Made by a program: the position numbers and the translations under genes. Positions 7,357 through 17,700 of a DNA stretch of 47,719 bases are shown here, piece after piece. Below the pieces are notes generated by a model, which saw nothing but the letters and a program-made list of their open reading frames with translations, did not search any database and was not told the origin of the DNA. The stretch is from contig CACIAQ010000009.1 in NCBI GenBank assembly GCA_902584635.1, positions 1-47,719 of the forward strand. The letters run 5' to 3'. This stretch comes from an uncultured Alphaproteobacteria bacterium. Lineage in GTDB: Bacteria > Pseudomonadota > Alphaproteobacteria > Rhodobacterales > Rhodobacteraceae. Numbering within the stretch: the stretch's first letter is position 1; the number at the start of each line of letters is the position of its first letter.

Positions 7357-10017
7357 TTAAAAATTGAGTGATAAGTCTCTATGATCAGCATTGCAGCTTG
7401 CTAAGTACAAAGCAAGGTCTCTGCTAAAGCCTTCTTGGGACCTAAGGCCAATAGAGAGTTTGGTTTTTTCTAAATAACTGTTAAGAGATTTTTCCAATGT
7501 ACCTTTTGCCTCAAGAACCCACGTATCTAACTCACTGATTTCGTTCAAAGCAGCATCTAGATTTTTTTTAACTTTTTCATCCTTAACATTTTTTTTCTTT
7601 AATTCTCTGATCGCTTTGGAAAGCATGCTTTTGAAAGAACTTGTACCATTTACTTTACTTACATTTTTAGAAAAAGCTCTCACCGCTTCTAATTTTTCGT
7701 CTTTTTCCATATTGCCTAGAGAAGCCAATAGTGCCATGTAGTCAATTTTAAGCTCACTTATTCGCTCACTCGAAGCCAAAATTAAGGATAGTTCTTCAAT
7801 AGCTTGATAGGAACTATCTCCTGATCGCCTATAGATATTTCTGAGCTTCTGCTCATCTTTCATCAGAACGGTAAAGCTTTCATACGTACTCGTCCAATTA
7901 GACGGGATTTTGTTTTTAAGATTATCAATCTCAAGTTCAATTTTATTAATGTCTTTCTCAATCATCATCACAGAATCTTCATCTTTGAGCGTTTTTTGAA
8001 GAACTTGCTCTTTTTCTAATTCTTTTATATCTCTTAGTTTTCGGTTTATTTGACTTTCAATTCTTCTTACAGCATTCAGAATCGGTCGATATTCGGTTGA
8101 TGCTATTTTTATTGTCTCCGATTGAGCTAATGCCTTCTGTAAACTTTCTATTGCTTTTAAGGCATCAGTGGCGGCTCCCTCAATCTTAGCTTTTACTTTT
8201 TTAGGAAGATTCTTTAAATCAAGTACCTTTAATTCTTGAACAGCCTCTTGCACATAATTTTCTCCAGAGAATATGACATCTGCACTATAATTCTCCAAAC
8301 AATATTGTAATCTTGGGTTTTTTGGAGGTGGAGCGTTTTCTGATAAGTAGCTCGTTCTATTAGGTAAATAGTTAACCAATGCAGGATAAGAGCCTACTAT
8401 AAAAAGAGCAAGAATTTGTAGCAAGATGAAAGGCACGACACCCTTATACATTTGAACAGTTTTCACAATAGCAGGTGCAACTCCCCTCAAATAAAATAGC
8501 GCAAAGCCAAAAGGTGGAGTAAGAAAAGAGGTTTGAATATTAAGGCCAATCATGACACCTAACCAAACTGCCGTAATGTTAGCTGATGGATCAGCCAACA
8601 AAATAGGTGCAACAATCGGAACTACTACAACAGCAATTTCAATAAAATCTAGAAAAAATCCAAGAACAAATATTACTGCCATAACAATAATAAATTTCGC
8701 CCAGAAGCCACCAGGCAAAGAATTGAGGAATTCTCTTACCAATTCTTCACCACCGAATGCTCTAAAAGCGGCAGTGAGAACTGCAGCACCCAATAAAATA
8801 ATAAAAACTAACGACGTAGTCTTTGCTGTATCCAACATGACGTCGTTTAAGGTTCCCTCTATTTTGTAAAGTCTAATAGAGCTCCATATTAACGAGATAA
8901 CAAACAAAGTAGCTCCCACCAGACCCACCAGAATTCCTACTAAGTCCGTTGAGTTTCTAATGAGTAAAATATTCATTTCGAAGTTTGAGAGAGCCAATGC
9001 CATTATAAGAATAGAAATCAACAAGAGTATTGCCGGAAGATATGCTGTATAATCCTGCTTCGGGTTGAGCCTGTAGCTTGCCATCACAAGTGCTCCTGCA
9101 GCGCCAATAGCACCAGCCTGATTTACCGTTGCTATTCCTGTAATAATGGACCCCAGCACCAAAACGATCAGCGTAAGGGGAGGTATCAAGATAAAGCCTA
9201 CCCTGATCCAGAATGCGGCATTCATCTTACCCTGATAAGGAACAGAAGGAGCCAAGCGCGGAAAAAACAAAGCAAGCACCAAAATAAAAAGCATATAGAG
9301 CAAAACTAGTACGATACCTGGTACAAAAGCTCCAAGAAACATTTCCCCTGCACTCGTTGAAGTAACATCCATGACAGAGGGCATAGTCAAATCTCCCGTA
9401 GCTTCCTTATGGAAAGCTTTACGAAGAGAACTGGCCTGATCTGCAGCTGATCCGAGCTGGTCAGCTAATATGATAAGTACAATCGATGGAGGTATAATTT
9501 GTCCCAACGTTCCAGACGCTGCAATTGTGCCTGTAGCAAGAGCTGGAGAGTATTTATTGCGTAACATGACCGGCAAGGATATCAATCCCATAGCGACCAC
9601 GGTTGCACCTACTATGCCCGTCGTAGCTGCTAGGAGGGCACCAACAAAAACGACCGATATACCTAGCCCTCCTGGAACCGGACCGAAAAGGTTGGCCATC
9701 GTTACTAATAAATCTTCTGCAATCTTTGACTTTTGGAGCATTATGCCCATGAAAATAAATAGTGGAATTGCAATAAGTGTATCTCTCTCTACATCCCAAT
9801 AGACAAATCTCAGGTTGGTAACTCCAGCGGATAACCACTCATACGGACCACCGCTGTGAAAGTATGCTGCTGCTTCTCCTTCAATCAGATAACCAACTAA
9901 CCCCGCTGCTATAATTGATATAATCGCGGCGCCAGGAAGCGAAAACGCGACAGGGTAACCAGAACCTAAAGCAAAAGCCATAGTAAGAAATAAAAAAGCT
10001 AAGAAAAATAACTCCAC
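7357..10017 (-). CDS. dctM: TRAP transporter large permease with long C-terminal coiled-coil extension
   Basis: The first ~550 of 886 residues are a DctM-type TRAP permease, with many hydrophobic helices and family blocks such as ASGTLGQIIPPSIVL and LTPPFGFALFYL. This subunit drives sodium-coupled uptake of substrate delivered by the periplasmic binding protein. The membrane part ends near residue 551 (YLPNR). About 335 charged, mostly helical residues follow, rich in K, E, L and I with heptad-like stretches (RDIKELEKEQ, KIELEIDNLKNK), giving predicted coiled coil. Ordinary DctM proteins are roughly 430-600 residues. The start is GTG 10017, immediately after the dctQ stop. No stop codon or frame break separates the two parts, so it is a true fusion here. 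Confidence 0.9.
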   Translation of the reverse strand: MELFFLAFLFLTMAFALGSGYPVAFSLPGAAIISIIAAGLVGYLIEGEAAAYFHSGGPYEWLSAGVTNLRFVYWDVERDTLIAIPLFIFMGIMLQKSKIAEDLLVTMANLFGPVPGGLGISVVFVGALLAATTGIVGATVVAMGLISLPVMLRNKYSPALATGTIAASGTLGQIIPPSIVLIILADQLGSAADQASSLRKAFHKEATGDLTMPSVMDVTSTSAGEMFLGAFVPGIVLVLLYMLFILVLALFFPRLAPSVPYQGKMNAAFWIRVGFILIPPLTLIVLVLGSIITGIATVNQAGAIGAAGALVMASYRLNPKQDYTAYLPAILLLISILIMALALSNFEMNILLIRNSTDLVGILVGLVGATLFVISLIWSSIRLYKIEGTLNDVMLDTAKTTSLVFIILLGAAVLTAAFRAFGGEELVREFLNSLPGGFWAKFIIVMAVIFVLGFFLDFIEIAVVVVPIVAPILLADPSANITAVWLGVMIGLNIQTSFLTPPFGFALFYLRGVAPAIVKTVQMYKGVVPFILLQILALFIVGSYPALVNYLPNRTSYLSENAPPPKNPRLQYCLENYSADVIFSGENYVQEAVQELKVLDLKNLPKKVKAKIEGAATDALKAIESLQKALAQSETIKIASTEYRPILNAVRRIESQINRKLRDIKELEKEQVLQKTLKDEDSVMMIEKDINKIELEIDNLKNKIPSNWTSTYESFTVLMKDEQKLRNIYRRSGDSSYQAIEELSLILASSERISELKIDYMALLASLGNMEKDEKLEAVRAFSKNVSKVNGTSSFKSMLSKAIRELKKKNVKDEKVKKNLDAALNEISELDTWVLEAKGTLEKSLNSYLEKTKLSIGLRSQEGFSRDLALYLASCNADHRDLSLNF

Positions 10018-10020
10018 TAA

Positions 10021-11007
10021 CTAATGCCCCATTTTTATAGATGTATCTCGTTTTCCAGGCTCGCCGTTTATATCTGCTATGCTGTCAAAAAACTGTACTA
10101 TAAACTGTACTAGCATTGTGGCACCGAATATTCCCAAAAACATGGCCATCTGATATTTAATAAACATCCCATTGATACCTTGGTTGGTTATCTCGAATAC
10201 CAATAAAGGAGAGTTTATAATAGATGTTTTACCGTTAAAGCCAATAGTCACAATGACCATGCAGGTTAATACTCCAAGTAGATATGATCCCCAAGCATTA
10301 ATATATGCTTTTACCTTATCACTAAATCCCGCATAAATCACATCTACCCTAACATGGCCTTCGTCGTAAAGAGTATAGGCAGAGGCAAAGAGAAAAAGAG
10401 CTGCATACCAATACCTTACCAAATCGGCCATAAAAGATTGCTCGTATGAAAATAAATACCTAGATATAACTATGATGAGTTCGGCAAAAACTATCAATAA
10501 TGCTAACCACGTCCATCCTAAAGTTTTAGTAAAATATGCTACAATGAACCCGAGTATTATTAATGGTACGTGTAAAAATGGACCAACTATATTTCCTAAC
10601 CCAAGTGCCCTATTAGCACTTTCTCCGACCAAATAGACTAAAATATCCAAAGATCTGACCAAAGCTAGTGAAAAATCGATGCATCCAACGAATAATACGG
10701 CAAAGAAGCAAGCTCTCAAAAAATAGACATTAAAATCGTGAAGCTTTTTTGCCTGCATTCGATAATTTTCATGCATAGTGCGATTGACCTGCCAAATGCC
10801 TAATGCAATGCAAAATATATAAATCAGTGTAGAAATTATACCCGAGAAGGAAAGCTTCGATAGCAAAGATGTGACGCCATTGAATTCCATATAAATATTT
10901 AGAAAATTATTTACTAGAAAAGCCGCCAGTAAAGAAACAGTCAGCCAACCTAGGTATCTTTTCCACACCCCATTAACTCTTTCTTTGCTGAAGGCTGAAT
11001 CAGTCAT
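10021..11007 (-). CDS. dctQ: TRAP transporter small permease (enlarged DctQ)
   Basis: This 328-residue membrane protein lies between the binding-protein and large-permease genes, the DctQ position. The C-terminal part carries the DctQ pattern, with an amphipathic segment reading EGHVRVDVIY between helices. Usual DctQ proteins are about 160-210 residues; here additional hydrophobic helices make up the N-terminal half, as in the long-Q variants that accompany TakP-type systems. It ends 3 bases before the dctM GTG, indicating tight coupling. A stem-loop separates it from dctP. Confidence 0.88.
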   Translation of the reverse strand: MTDSAFSKERVNGVWKRYLGWLTVSLLAAFLVNNFLNIYMEFNGVTSLLSKLSFSGIISTLIYIFCIALGIWQVNRTMHENYRMQAKKLHDFNVYFLRACFFAVLFVGCIDFSLALVRSLDILVYLVGESANRALGLGNIVGPFLHVPLIILGFIVAYFTKTLGWTWLALLIVFAELIIVISRYLFSYEQSFMADLVRYWYAALFLFASAYTLYDEGHVRVDVIYAGFSDKVKAYINAWGSYLLGVLTCMVIVTIGFNGKTSIINSPLLVFEITNQGINGMFIKYQMAMFLGIFGATMLVQFIVQFFDSIADINGEPGKRDTSIKMGH

Positions 11008-11023
11008 AAATTATTCCGTTTTG

Positions 11024-11052
11024 TGGTTGGCGAGCACAAAGCGCGCCAACCA
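11024..11052 (-). promoter_or_regulatory. Intercistronic stem-loop between dctP and dctQ
   Basis: TGGTTGGCG at 11024-11032 and CGCCAACCA at 11044-11052 form a perfect 9-bp GC-rich stem with an 11-base loop, just after the dctP stop. It has no U-tract, so it is better read as an mRNA 3'-end stabiliser or partial attenuator that favours the binding protein than as a full terminator. The second TRAP operon has a hairpin in the same place. Confidence 0.6.
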
Positions 11053-11065
11053 ACAATAATACGTC

Positions 11066-12163
11066 TTAAGCTTCTATGCCTAACACTCTGTTTCTTTGGT
11101 TAACAAAAGTACCTTCAAACTGCGCCATTGAACCACCAATTTCCCTAAGAGCCTTTTGGAAAGCATCATCAATCTTCTTTGCTAATGGACTATGATCTCT
11201 AATTTCTTCATAAAGCTCCGCTGAAGCGTCACCAAACGAATCCCATACTTCATCATTAAACGCTCTCACTTGCACACCCTGTTCATCTACAAGTTTTTTC
11301 AAGTATTTACCGTTATTTGCCAAAGCTTCTTCATATTGTGCTGCTTGTTCTTCATATGCTGCAGCAGTCAATAGAGCCTTCTCCCACTCACTGAAGCTTC
11401 CCCACGTGCTCGCGTTAAAGGCAAAAGACAATCCTCCGCCAGGCTCGTGCATGCCAGCTGTGTAATAATATTTGGCCGCTTCATAAAACTTCATGAAATA
11501 GTCATTATAAGGCCCTACCCATTCAGTTGCGTCAATGGCGCCAGAAACTAGGTTTTCATATATTTGACCTCCAGGAAGTGTAACAGTTGTACCACCAAGC
11601 TTTGATATAACTTGTCCTCCAATGCCAGGGATACGCATTTTTAAACCTTTAAGATCATCTGCACTGTTGATTTCCTTGTTGAACCAACCACCAGCCTGTG
11701 TTCCAGTTGATCCACAGGTCATTGCTTTAAGGCCAAATTCTCCGGAAACTTCGTCCCATAGCGCCTGACCACCGCCAAATTTTACCCATGCACACCACTC
11801 AGGACAAGTCATGCCAAAGGGAACAGATGTCCAATAGGCCAAACCTGGGTGTTTACCAGTGAAATAGTAGTCAGCAGATATGTAGCACGAAGAATTACCA
11901 GAGGCAACTTCATCAAATACATCTAATCCCCCAACCTTTTCACCGGCTGCGAAATACTCCATAGTAAGTCTTCCTTCGGAGAGTTGAGTTATTCTCTCCA
12001 TTAACCTTTGGGCCGAAGCTCCTAGGCCAGGTAAGTCTCTTGGCCAGCTGGACACGCAAGTTAGGACTTTTCTCTCTTGAGCTATAGCCGGTGCTGCTAA
12101 TGTAGCGCCCGCTACCGCGGCAGTTCCTAAACCTGCCTTTGTAATAAAATCACGACGTTTCAT
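11066..12163 (-). CDS. dctP: TRAP substrate-binding protein, TakP-like (2-oxoacid type)
   Basis: This periplasmic binding protein of 365 residues has a Tat-type signal (MKRRDFITKAG) with likely cleavage after AIA near residue 28. It resembles TakP, the alpha-keto-acid binding protein. The fingerprints are the Arg-containing MRIPGIGGQ near 176-184 and DATEWVGPYND at 211-221, where TakP-type proteins contact the ligand carboxylate and metal. Substrate is therefore likely a 2-oxoacid such as pyruvate or a branched-chain 2-oxoacid, which is inference. It is the first gene of the leftward dctP-dctQ-dctM operon, divergent from ilvB. A TTTCCTCC complement upstream gives a good GGAGGAAA ribosome binding site before ATG 12163. 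Confidence 0.93.
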   Translation of the reverse strand: MKRRDFITKAGLGTAAVAGATLAAPAIAQERKVLTCVSSWPRDLPGLGASAQRLMERITQLSEGRLTMEYFAAGEKVGGLDVFDEVASGNSSCYISADYYFTGKHPGLAYWTSVPFGMTCPEWCAWVKFGGGQALWDEVSGEFGLKAMTCGSTGTQAGGWFNKEINSADDLKGLKMRIPGIGGQVISKLGGTTVTLPGGQIYENLVSGAIDATEWVGPYNDYFMKFYEAAKYYYTAGMHEPGGGLSFAFNASTWGSFSEWEKALLTAAAYEEQAAQYEEALANNGKYLKKLVDEQGVQVRAFNDEVWDSFGDASAELYEEIRDHSPLAKKIDDAFQKALREIGGSMAQFEGTFVNQRNRVLGIEA

Positions 12164-12305
12164 ATTTCCTCCAAAAAGTTTTGTTAATTTTCACTCATTA
12201 ATTTATAAATAGCCTACACATATATCCTAGAAACAGGTTAATTTCAAGCAACTTAGTTAAGATGCTCTTTTACACGCTAAATAAGCGAAAAAAAAAATAG
12301 CAATT

Positions 12306-12431
12306 TTGATTCTTTCATTCACAATTTTCAAAGAGACTGAATATCTGCAAGTAAATAAACTCTTTAAAAACAAGTTAGATTGCCTTAAAGTCATAATTTT
12401 AAACATCGTTTTAATATCAAAGAGACTTTAA
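12306..12431 (+). other. Possible short leader ORF upstream of ilvB
   Basis: A 41-codon frame from TTG 12306 ends with TAA one base before the ilvB ATG. Its last third encodes a run in which eight of nine residues are branched-chain (V-I-I-L-N-I-V-L-I, codons at about 12390-12416), followed by S-K-R-L. Branched-chain-rich leader peptides are known to control ilv operons. However, no ribosome binding site precedes the TTG, AT-rich DNA favours Ile and Leu codons by chance, and there is no room for a terminator hairpin. Candidate only. Confidence 0.2.
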
Positions 12432-12432
12432 T

Positions 12433-14193
12433 ATGACACAGGCAAATAAAATTACTGGTGCAGAGATAGTGATAAAAGCTTTAATCGATCAAGGAGTGGA
12501 TACAGTATTTGGTTACCCTGGAGGAGCGATTCTACCTATTTATGATGAACTGTTTCAGCAAAAGAAAATTAAACATATTCTTGTTAGACATGAGCAAGCA
12601 GCTACGCATGCGGCGGAAGGCTATGCACGGTCAACCGGAAAAACCGGTGTAGTCTTTGTTACATCGGGGCCTGGCGCTACAAACTCAGTTACAGGGCTAA
12701 CGGATGCTTTGATGGATAGTGTCCCGATAGTAGTGATTAGCGGTCAAGTTCCAACGTTCATGATAGGCAATGATGCATTTCAAGAAGCAGATACTGTAGG
12801 TATAACCAGACCCTGTACTAAGCACAACTGGCTTGTCAAAGATACAAACAAATTAGCTGAAACAATACACCAAGCTTTTGAGGTTGCAAGCAGCGGAAGA
12901 CCTGGTCCCGTTTTGGTTGACGTTCCAAAAGACGTTCAGTTTGCTACAGGCCAGTATATAATGAAAAACGAAATTTATAAAGGTTTTGTAAAAAAAGATC
13001 CATCTATCGATCTCGATATGTTAGATGAAGTTATAAGCAGGTTGGAAATGGCGGAAAGACCGATCATTTACAGCGGTGGAGGTGTTATAAACTCTGGTCA
13101 ATCTGCGGTAAACTCACTCAGAAATTTGGTTGCTGGTACAAATTTTCCTATAACTTCTACCCTCATGGGACTGGGTAGTTATCCTGCTTCAGGGAAAAAC
13201 TGGTTAGGAATGTTGGGTATGCATGGCACTTATGAAGCCAACATGTCTATGCATGACTGTGACTTTATGCTTTGTATTGGTGCTCGGTTTGACGACCGGA
13301 TAACTGGTAGGATTGACGCCTTTAGCCCTGATTCATATAAAGTTCACATAGACATTGACCCATCTTCTATCAACAAAAATATAACCGTAGAGGCTCCTTT
13401 AATTGGTGATGTTTCTTATATATTAAGCGCTTTAATTACCAGGTGGAAGGAAAGAGGTTCCAAGGTAAACAAAAAAAAATTAACTACCTGGTGGAAATCA
13501 ATAAATGATTGGAAGGGTGTAAAATCGCTAGGTTATGAGAATTCTTCCAAGGTTATTAAACCACAATACGCGGTTCAAAGATTAGAGGAACTGACTAAAT
13601 CTTACAATAGATTTGTATCGACTGAGGTTGGTCAGCACCAAATGTGGGCAGCACAATTTATGGGGTTTGAAGAACCCAATAGGTGGATGACATCAGGAGG
13701 ATTAGGGACAATGGGATATGGTTTTCCAGCTTCGATAGGAATTCAAATCGCCCACCCAACCTCTCTTGTAATCAATGTCGCTGGGGAAGCAAGCTGGCTA
13801 ATGAATATGCAAGAGTTAGGGACCGCGGTACAATACCGATTACCTGTTAAACAATTTATCCTGAATAACGAAAGGCTAGGCATGGTGAGACAGTGGCAGG
13901 AACTTCTACACGGAGAACGGTATTCTCATAGCTGGTCTGATGCTTTGCCTGATTTTGTTAAGCTAGCAGAGGCCTATGGTATAAAAGGTATCAGATGTGA
14001 AGATCCTGCAAACCTAGACGACAGTATTAAAGAGATGATTGAGTATCAAGGCCCAGTGATATTTGATTGCTTGGTCGAAAAACATGAAAATTGTTTTCCG
14101 ATGATTCCATCTGGTAGGGCCCATAACGAAATGATTCTTGGGGAACAAACAGAAGAGAACACTATCTCAGATGATGGTGCTGTGTTAGTCTAA
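12433..14193 (+). CDS. ilvB: Acetolactate synthase large (catalytic) subunit
   Basis: This thiamine-diphosphate enzyme of 586 residues condenses two pyruvates, or pyruvate with 2-oxobutyrate, at the first common step of valine, leucine and isoleucine synthesis. It shows the catalytic Glu54 in VRHEQAATHAAEG, the FAD-linked middle domain, and the ThDP-binding segment GEASWLMNMQELG near 450-465 with ILNNERLGMVRQW after it. AAAGAGA precedes ATG 12433. The regulatory subunit gene ilvH follows after 28 bases. The gene diverges from the TakP-type operon; if that system imports 2-oxoacids the neighbours share metabolites, but coregulation is not shown. Confidence 0.97.
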   Translation: MTQANKITGAEIVIKALIDQGVDTVFGYPGGAILPIYDELFQQKKIKHILVRHEQAATHAAEGYARSTGKTGVVFVTSGPGATNSVTGLTDALMDSVPIVVISGQVPTFMIGNDAFQEADTVGITRPCTKHNWLVKDTNKLAETIHQAFEVASSGRPGPVLVDVPKDVQFATGQYIMKNEIYKGFVKKDPSIDLDMLDEVISRLEMAERPIIYSGGGVINSGQSAVNSLRNLVAGTNFPITSTLMGLGSYPASGKNWLGMLGMHGTYEANMSMHDCDFMLCIGARFDDRITGRIDAFSPDSYKVHIDIDPSSINKNITVEAPLIGDVSYILSALITRWKERGSKVNKKKLTTWWKSINDWKGVKSLGYENSSKVIKPQYAVQRLEELTKSYNRFVSTEVGQHQMWAAQFMGFEEPNRWMTSGGLGTMGYGFPASIGIQIAHPTSLVINVAGEASWLMNMQELGTAVQYRLPVKQFILNNERLGMVRQWQELLHGERYSHSWSDALPDFVKLAEAYGIKGIRCEDPANLDDSIKEMIEYQGPVIFDCLVEKHENCFPMIPSGRAHNEMILGEQTEENTISDDGAVLV

Positions 14194-14221
14194 TTTAAAG
14201 GGATAGAAAAAACTCGAAAAT

Positions 14222-14788
14222 ATGTCTTTAAAATTAAAAAAAGGTGTAAATAAGCAAAGCGCTTACAATCTCAGGGACCCTAATCTCGACTATGAAGCAG
14301 CCCACACGCTTTCTATTATTGTAGATAATGAATCTGGTGTATTAGCTAGAGTTATCGGCTTGTTTTCAGGCAGAGGGTATAATATTGACAGTCTTACTGT
14401 GGCAGAGGTGGATCCGAGTGGACATAAATCAAGAATTACGATAGTTACAACTGGAACTCCAAAAGTAGTAAATCAAATTAAAGCACAGCTGAACAGAATG
14501 GTTCCGGTTCACGAGGTGATAGATCTCACCCTTAAAGGCAAAGCTGTTCAAAGAGAGCTTGCAATATTTAAGGTTGTTGGGAATGGTAATCAGAGAGTAG
14601 AGTCTTTAAGGTTGGCTGATGTATTCAGAGCGAAAGTTGTCGATAGTACTCTTAAAAGCTTCACATTCGAGCTTACTGGTAATTCTGAAAAGATAGATGC
14701 ATTTGCCGAGCTGATGGAGCCTTTAGGTCTACAAGAAATAGCCCGGACGGGAATTGTCGCTCTGCTACGAGGTGACAAGTCGAGCTAA
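14222..14788 (+). CDS. ilvH: Acetolactate synthase small (regulatory) subunit
   Basis: This 188-residue regulatory partner of IlvB confers valine feedback inhibition. An N-terminal ACT domain starts at about residue 28 (HTLSIIVDNESGVLARVIGLF) with the classic RGYNIDSLTVA block. The C-terminal ALS-ss domain includes RELAIFKVV and ends in ARTGIVALLRG. An additional ~25 residues precede the ACT domain, which is common in alphaproteobacteria. It is downstream of ilvB in the same operon and converges with nrdJ, 5 bases apart. Confidence 0.96.
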   Translation: MSLKLKKGVNKQSAYNLRDPNLDYEAAHTLSIIVDNESGVLARVIGLFSGRGYNIDSLTVAEVDPSGHKSRITIVTTGTPKVVNQIKAQLNRMVPVHEVIDLTLKGKAVQRELAIFKVVGNGNQRVESLRLADVFRAKVVDSTLKSFTFELTGNSEKIDAFAELMEPLGLQEIARTGIVALLRGDKSS

Positions 14789-14799
14789 ATTTTTTAGCT
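14783..14799. terminator. Short dyad at ilvH/nrdJ convergence
   Basis: AGCTAAA and TTTAGCT form a 7-bp dyad with a three-base T centre that contains the ilvH stop codon and the nrdJ stop codon. It could act as a weak bidirectional terminator, but the stem is short and AT-rich. Confidence 0.3.
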
Positions 14800-17700
14800 G
14801 CAACCAGATGTTCCACCGCATGTGTTGCACTTCAAACAGGTGCCATTTCTGACCAGAGTAAAGTTACCGCACTCATTACATGGATCACCCTCGTATCCTT
14901 GCATCTTTGCTTTGGTTATTTGATCAGAAACTTGCACTGACTCTTTAAAGCTGACACCCTCAGCAATATCTGTGATTACCGTTTCTTTTTGCGAGTTATT
15001 ATTCACTTGAGGAAATCTTTTTCTTAAATAACCTGAGCTGGAGAGCTCCTTAATCATTTCAAGAGATTCTTCTGCCCTTCCAAATGCAACCTTCTTAGAT
15101 GCTTGATTAGAGTCAACTTTTTCCCCCAAAGTATCAAGGTTATCTTCAGGAATTGTATGTGCTAAATCTGTTCTATCTAAATAAGATATAGCCAATTCTC
15201 TGAATATATAATCCAGAATTGACGTTGCATTTCTAATTGTATCATTGCCTTGCACAAGTCCTGCTGGCTCGAATCTAGTAAACGTAAAAGCTTCTACAAA
15301 TTCATCGAGGGGTACGCCGTATTGTAATCCTACGGAGACTGCTATAGCAAAATTATTCATCATAGCTCTGAAAGCAGCTCCTTCTTTATGCATGTCTATA
15401 AAAATCTCTCCCAGTTTTCCATCACCATATTCCCCAGTGCGAAGATATACTTTATGCCCTCCAACAATCGCTTTTTGTGTATAGCCCTTTCTTCTTTCAG
15501 GAAGTTTCGATCGCCCCTTAACTATTTCTTTATATACGATCTGTTCCAACACTTTTTCAACATTGAGTTCTTGGCTAGTGTTCTCCTCTAGCCCTTGATT
15601 CTCGTCATCAATTAATGCTGAAGAAAGAGGTTGGGAAAGCTTTGAACCGTCCCTGTAAAGCGCATTGGCCTTGACACCTAAGGACCAGCTCAGTTCGTAA
15701 GCATCCTTACAATCCTTAATAGATGAATTTCCTGGCATATTAATTGTTTTTGAAATTGCCCCAGAAATAAATGATTGTGCAGCAGCCATCATATATATGT
15801 GGCTTTCTACTGATAGATATCTTTTCCCTTTCTTTCCACAGGGATTTGCGCAGTCAAATACTGATAAATGCTCTTCATCAAGATTTGGAGCCCCTTCTAG
15901 AGTCATCGTTCCGCACACAAAGTCATTTGCTTGGAATATATCTTCCTTACTAAATCCTAGATGAGATAGTAAACTAAAGTTTGGGTCATTGAGTTTTTCA
16001 ATCGGCACCCCAAGAGTGTCTCGACAAAATTCCTGCCCTAGTGTCCACTGGTTAAATACAAACTTAATATCAAAAGCGGTTGGCAAGGCTTTCTCTATTT
16101 TTTCAATTTCTTTAGATGAGAACCCATGACCCAATAAAGAGGTTGGATTTATTTTTGGGCAGTTTTCCAAAGAGCCATTGCCTACTGCATAGCTAACTAT
16201 CGAGTCTATGCTTTGCTGATCATACCCAAGAACTCTGAGTGCGTTGGGCACAGATTGATTTATTATTTTAAAATACCCTCCTCCCGCAAGTTTTTTAAAT
16301 TTGACAAGCGCAAAATCGGGTTCAATTCCTGTTGTATCACAATCCATTATTAATCCAATTGTTCCTGTAGGTGCAATCACGGAGACCTGAGCATTTCTAA
16401 ACCCATTTTTTTTGCCAAGGGTTGCTGCTTCAGTCCAAGCTTCTTGGGCAACTGTAATTAGACTTGAGTCAGGGCAATGATCAGAGTCAAGTGGCACCGG
16501 TGTGACATTAACTTTTTCGTATCCACTTTTTTTGCCGAAAGCTGCTATCTTGTGATTATTTATAACTCTCAACATATGTTTTTTGTTTTTTGTAAATCTC
16601 TTAAATGATCCCACTTCTCCAGCTAGTACTGCGGACGTCTTATATGACACGCCTGTCATTAAAGCAGTTATTGCTCCACAGATAGCCCTGCCTTCCTTAC
16701 TATCATAAGATAACCCCATATTCATTAGTAATCCCCCAAGATTAGCGTATCCTAATCCTAAAGTTCTGTAGTCAAAAGACCCTAAAGCGATTTCCTTACT
16801 AGGGAATTGCGCCATCATAACTGAAATTTCTAGACTCAGAGTCCATAGCTCTACGGAATGAGTGAAACTATAATGATCAAACTTTCCATCTTTCAAATAC
16901 TTAAGGAGGTTAATAGATGCCAAATTACACGCTGTATCATCAAGAAACATATACTCAGAGCAAGGATTAGAGGCTCTTATATCTCCATCTTCTGGACAGG
17001 TGTGCCATGCATTGATCGTATCGTGATATTGAATACCTGGGTCAGCGCAAGACCATGCTGCGTGTGATATCTGTTCCCATAGTTCTCTTGCCTTAACCTT
17101 CTTTAGAGCTTTTCCATCTGTTCTTTTTAATAATTCCCAATCTTTATTTTCTTTAACAGCTGATAGGAATCTGTCCGTTACTCTAACCGAATTGTTAGAG
17201 TTTTGACCTGATACTGTTAAATATGCCTCTGAGTCCCAATCAGTGTCATAGGTTGGAAACGTTATCTCTTTGTATCCCTGCTTTGCATACTCTAATATCC
17301 TATTTATGTAGGTATCAGGAATCATACATTCACGCGCCTCCTTGATTGCCTCGTTAAGCGCTTTATTCAATTTTGGATTTGTTTTATCCTTTTTATCACT
17401 GTCTTCGGACTCCACAGCCACAAAAATCTTGTTTAGCATCTTTTCATGCAATTTTGACCCTGCAACCAATGCTGCTACCTTCTGTTCTTCGATTACCTTC
17501 CAGTTAATAAACTCTTCTATATCAGGATGATCTACATCACATATAACCATTTTGGCGGCTCGCCGTGTTGTTCCACCAGATTTTATAGCCCCAGCGGATC
17601 TGTCACCTATCTTCAAGAAAGACATTAAGCCTGAGGACTTTCCACCTCCTGTCAAACCTTCAGCGCTTCCCCTCAACGTGGAAAAATTTGTTCCTGTTCC

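Noticed and set aside
8552-8869. Plus-strand frame inside the TRAP permease
   Set aside because: It is a shadow of the membrane protein gene on the other strand, rich in Thr, Asn and Ala, without start signals.
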